Assembly: GCA_037367405.1 (NCBI GenBank)
Contig: JAZKJV010011400.1
Coordinates: 5,888,501 to 5,952,500 of the forward strand
Direction of reading: 5' to 3'
Origin: Ottelia alismoides
Lineage: Eukaryota > Streptophyta > Magnoliopsida > Alismatales > Hydrocharitaceae
Length of the DNA stretch: 64,000 nt
Translations under genes and position numbers: made by a program
In this document: positions 62,759-64,000 of the stretch, piece by piece
Layout: every line of letters begins with the position of its first letter
Position numbering within the stretch: the first letter of the stretch is position 1
Notes under the pieces: generated by a model
Databases searched by the model: none
The model's input: the letters and a program-made list of their open reading frames with translations, nothing else
Told to the model about the DNA's origin: nothing

Positions 62759-62780
62759 CCGACGCGGCGCGTCGGGCTAC
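62759..62780. repeat. Family B palindrome
   Basis: CCGACGCGGCGCGTCGGGCTAC, the palindrome plus GCTAC end found in the other family B copies. Confidence 0.75.
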
Positions 62781-62936
62781 GTCGGGGCCATTATTTCTGG
62801 TCAATCTGCCGGCATCGATTTTAGCTTGACCTAAGCTAGACCAGTAAGTCTCTACCGGCGCGTCGACTTTAACAGACGTGACGGTTGTAGGTGCAGCCCC
62901 GGTGCGACGGGGTGTGCCAGGCATTTTGGCTCTGCG

Positions 62937-64000
62937 ATGCAACCCTCAACCACCAACTCCGCGTCATCGGCACGTAGTCTCGAGCTGCGTAGACGACTGT
63001 CTGCACCGGGCAGCATCAGCTTGGAAGCCTGCGAGCCTCGGCTGGTCCTTTCGGCGCAGCTACTGAGTGATCTCGTCGACCCTTGGCAACTGCATCATCA
63101 TGGTCTGCTAGGTTCTCATTACGCACCGCCAGCCGACTTGAACTTGCCCAGTATCGACATCGGTTCTGCGCCAGGCGTCGAACCACAAACAGCCAACGCG
63201 CATCAACAAACCGGTTGGAACGCAGTACAGCAAGAGTTTGGACTCAAAGGCACCGGTCAGACGGTGGCGGTTATCGATAGTGGTATCGCTTGGGATCACC
63301 TGGCCTTGGGCAAGGGTTTCGGAGCTGGATACCGCGTCGTCGGCGGCTGGGACTTTGCTGAAAACGATAGCAACCCCTATGACGATGGACCAACGGGCTT
63401 TCATGGTACACACGTCTCGGGCATCATTGGCAGCGATAGCCCGCAAACACCAGGTGTAGCCACCGATGTCGATCTGGTGGGCCTGCGCGTATTCAACGAT
63501 GCCGGTCAAGGGAACTTGCAGTGGGTCGAGCAAGCGCTCAATTGGGTGCATCAGAATCGCAATGCCTTTGCCAACCCGATCACCACGGTGAACTTGTCGC
63601 TGGGGTCGGCTTGGAACTCCGATACGATTCCCGGCTGGGCCACGCTGGAAGACGAACTGAAACAACTCTACAACGACGGCATCGTAGTCACGGCTTCAGC
63701 CGGCAATGCGTTTAAAACATACAACGCGCCGGGTTTGAGTTATCCGGCGGCCAGTTCCTATGTCTTGCCGGTAGCCAGCGTCGATGACAATGGATCACTA
63801 AGCGATTTCAGCCAGCGCAGCGGCCGCGTGTTGGCCGCGCCGGGTCGCGGTATCATGAGCACGGTACCGGATCATGTCCTGGGCCGCGATGGCCGCGTGA
63901 ACGACTTCAGTACCGCCACAGGTACCAGCATGGCTTCGCCCTACGTGGCCGGTGCCTCGGTCTTGGTGCGCGAAGCCATGCAGATGGTGGGCATCCAAGA
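62937..64000 (+). CDS. Subtilisin-like serine protease (3'-truncated by window)
   Basis: At least 354 residues; the frame is open to the window end. ATG 62937 starts a protein without a standard signal peptide, but with RRLSAPGSISLEACEPRLVLSAQ, the planctomycete LEPRxLLSA-type motif that usually marks surface-directed giant proteins. The S8 catalytic residues are visible: Asp in TVAVIDSGIAWDH, His in GFHGTHVSGIIG, Ser in GTSMASPYVAGAS, and the oxyanion-hole Asn in SAGNAF. The Cys in place of the usual Leu in SLEACEPR is a small deviation. Further domains are expected beyond the window. Confidence 0.95.
   Translation, partial: MQPSTTNSASSARSLELRRRLSAPGSISLEACEPRLVLSAQLLSDLVDPWQLHHHGLLGSHYAPPADLNLPSIDIGSAPGVEPQTANAHQQTGWNAVQQEFGLKGTGQTVAVIDSGIAWDHLALGKGFGAGYRVVGGWDFAENDSNPYDDGPTGFHGTHVSGIIGSDSPQTPGVATDVDLVGLRVFNDAGQGNLQWVEQALNWVHQNRNAFANPITTVNLSLGSAWNSDTIPGWATLEDELKQLYNDGIVVTASAGNAFKTYNAPGLSYPAASSYVLPVASVDDNGSLSDFSQRSGRVLAAPGRGIMSTVPDHVLGRDGRVNDFSTATGTSMASPYVAGASVLVREAMQMVGIQ

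Overview
The window is chromosomal DNA from a planctomycete, most probably a Pirellulaceae-like member. The signs are two DUF1559 prepilin-like proteins with the C-terminal H-X9-DG signature, FG-GAP/ASPIC-UnbV proteins, a GDSL-like/PVC dehydrogenase fusion, a Ser/Thr kinase fused to an FGE-sulfatase domain, a PEP-CTERM protein, a subtilase with the planctomycete LEPRxLLS-type N-terminal motif, and very many short palindromic repeats between genes. No tRNA, rRNA or CRISPR array was seen.

Layout. 1-1818: 3' part of carB. 1845-3874: a 67-bp palindromic repeat split one base before its end by a complete group II intron with its own reverse transcriptase/maturase. 3962-10166: housekeeping and small genes (apt, YqgE/AlgH, a FliN-like protein, ispD, a ThuA-like protein, a DUF885 protein, a YciI-like protein). 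10289-17446 (minus strand): a chemosensory operon in the order cheA, cheW, soluble PAS-PAS-PAS chemoreceptor, cheR-cheD fusion. 18012-31774: mixed genes (PVC dehydrogenase, MtfA-like peptidase, rhomboid protease, NanA-like aldolase, PaaK-like ligase, glycosyltransferase, nucleotidyltransferase-like protein, kinase-FGE protein), separated by several repeat families including a 284-bp element with perfect 28-bp terminal inverted repeats.

31958-38875 and 53379-62257 hold two related envelope cassettes: DUF1559 prepilin, small lipoprotein, membrane-anchored TPR protein, ASPIC/UnbV lipoprotein, then either an FG-GAP/CxxCH lipoprotein or a second TPR protein. A second FG-GAP/CxxCH paralogue lies divergently beside the second cassette. 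Between them are a DUF1697 protein, a glucose/sorbosone dehydrogenase-diheme protein, typA/bipA, a PEP-CTERM protein, an aminotransferase and a beta-hydroxyacid dehydrogenase.

48214-53227 is the most unusual signalling locus. A 1378-residue CheB-CheR-PAS-PAS-histidine kinase-REC protein is followed by a 254-residue protein that joins an N-terminal CsrA RNA-binding domain, a histidine-kinase dimerisation-like segment with an H-box, and a C-terminal receiver domain. The pair suggests a phosphorelay acting directly on a post-transcriptional regulator. The window ends with mscL and the 5' part of a subtilisin-like protease.
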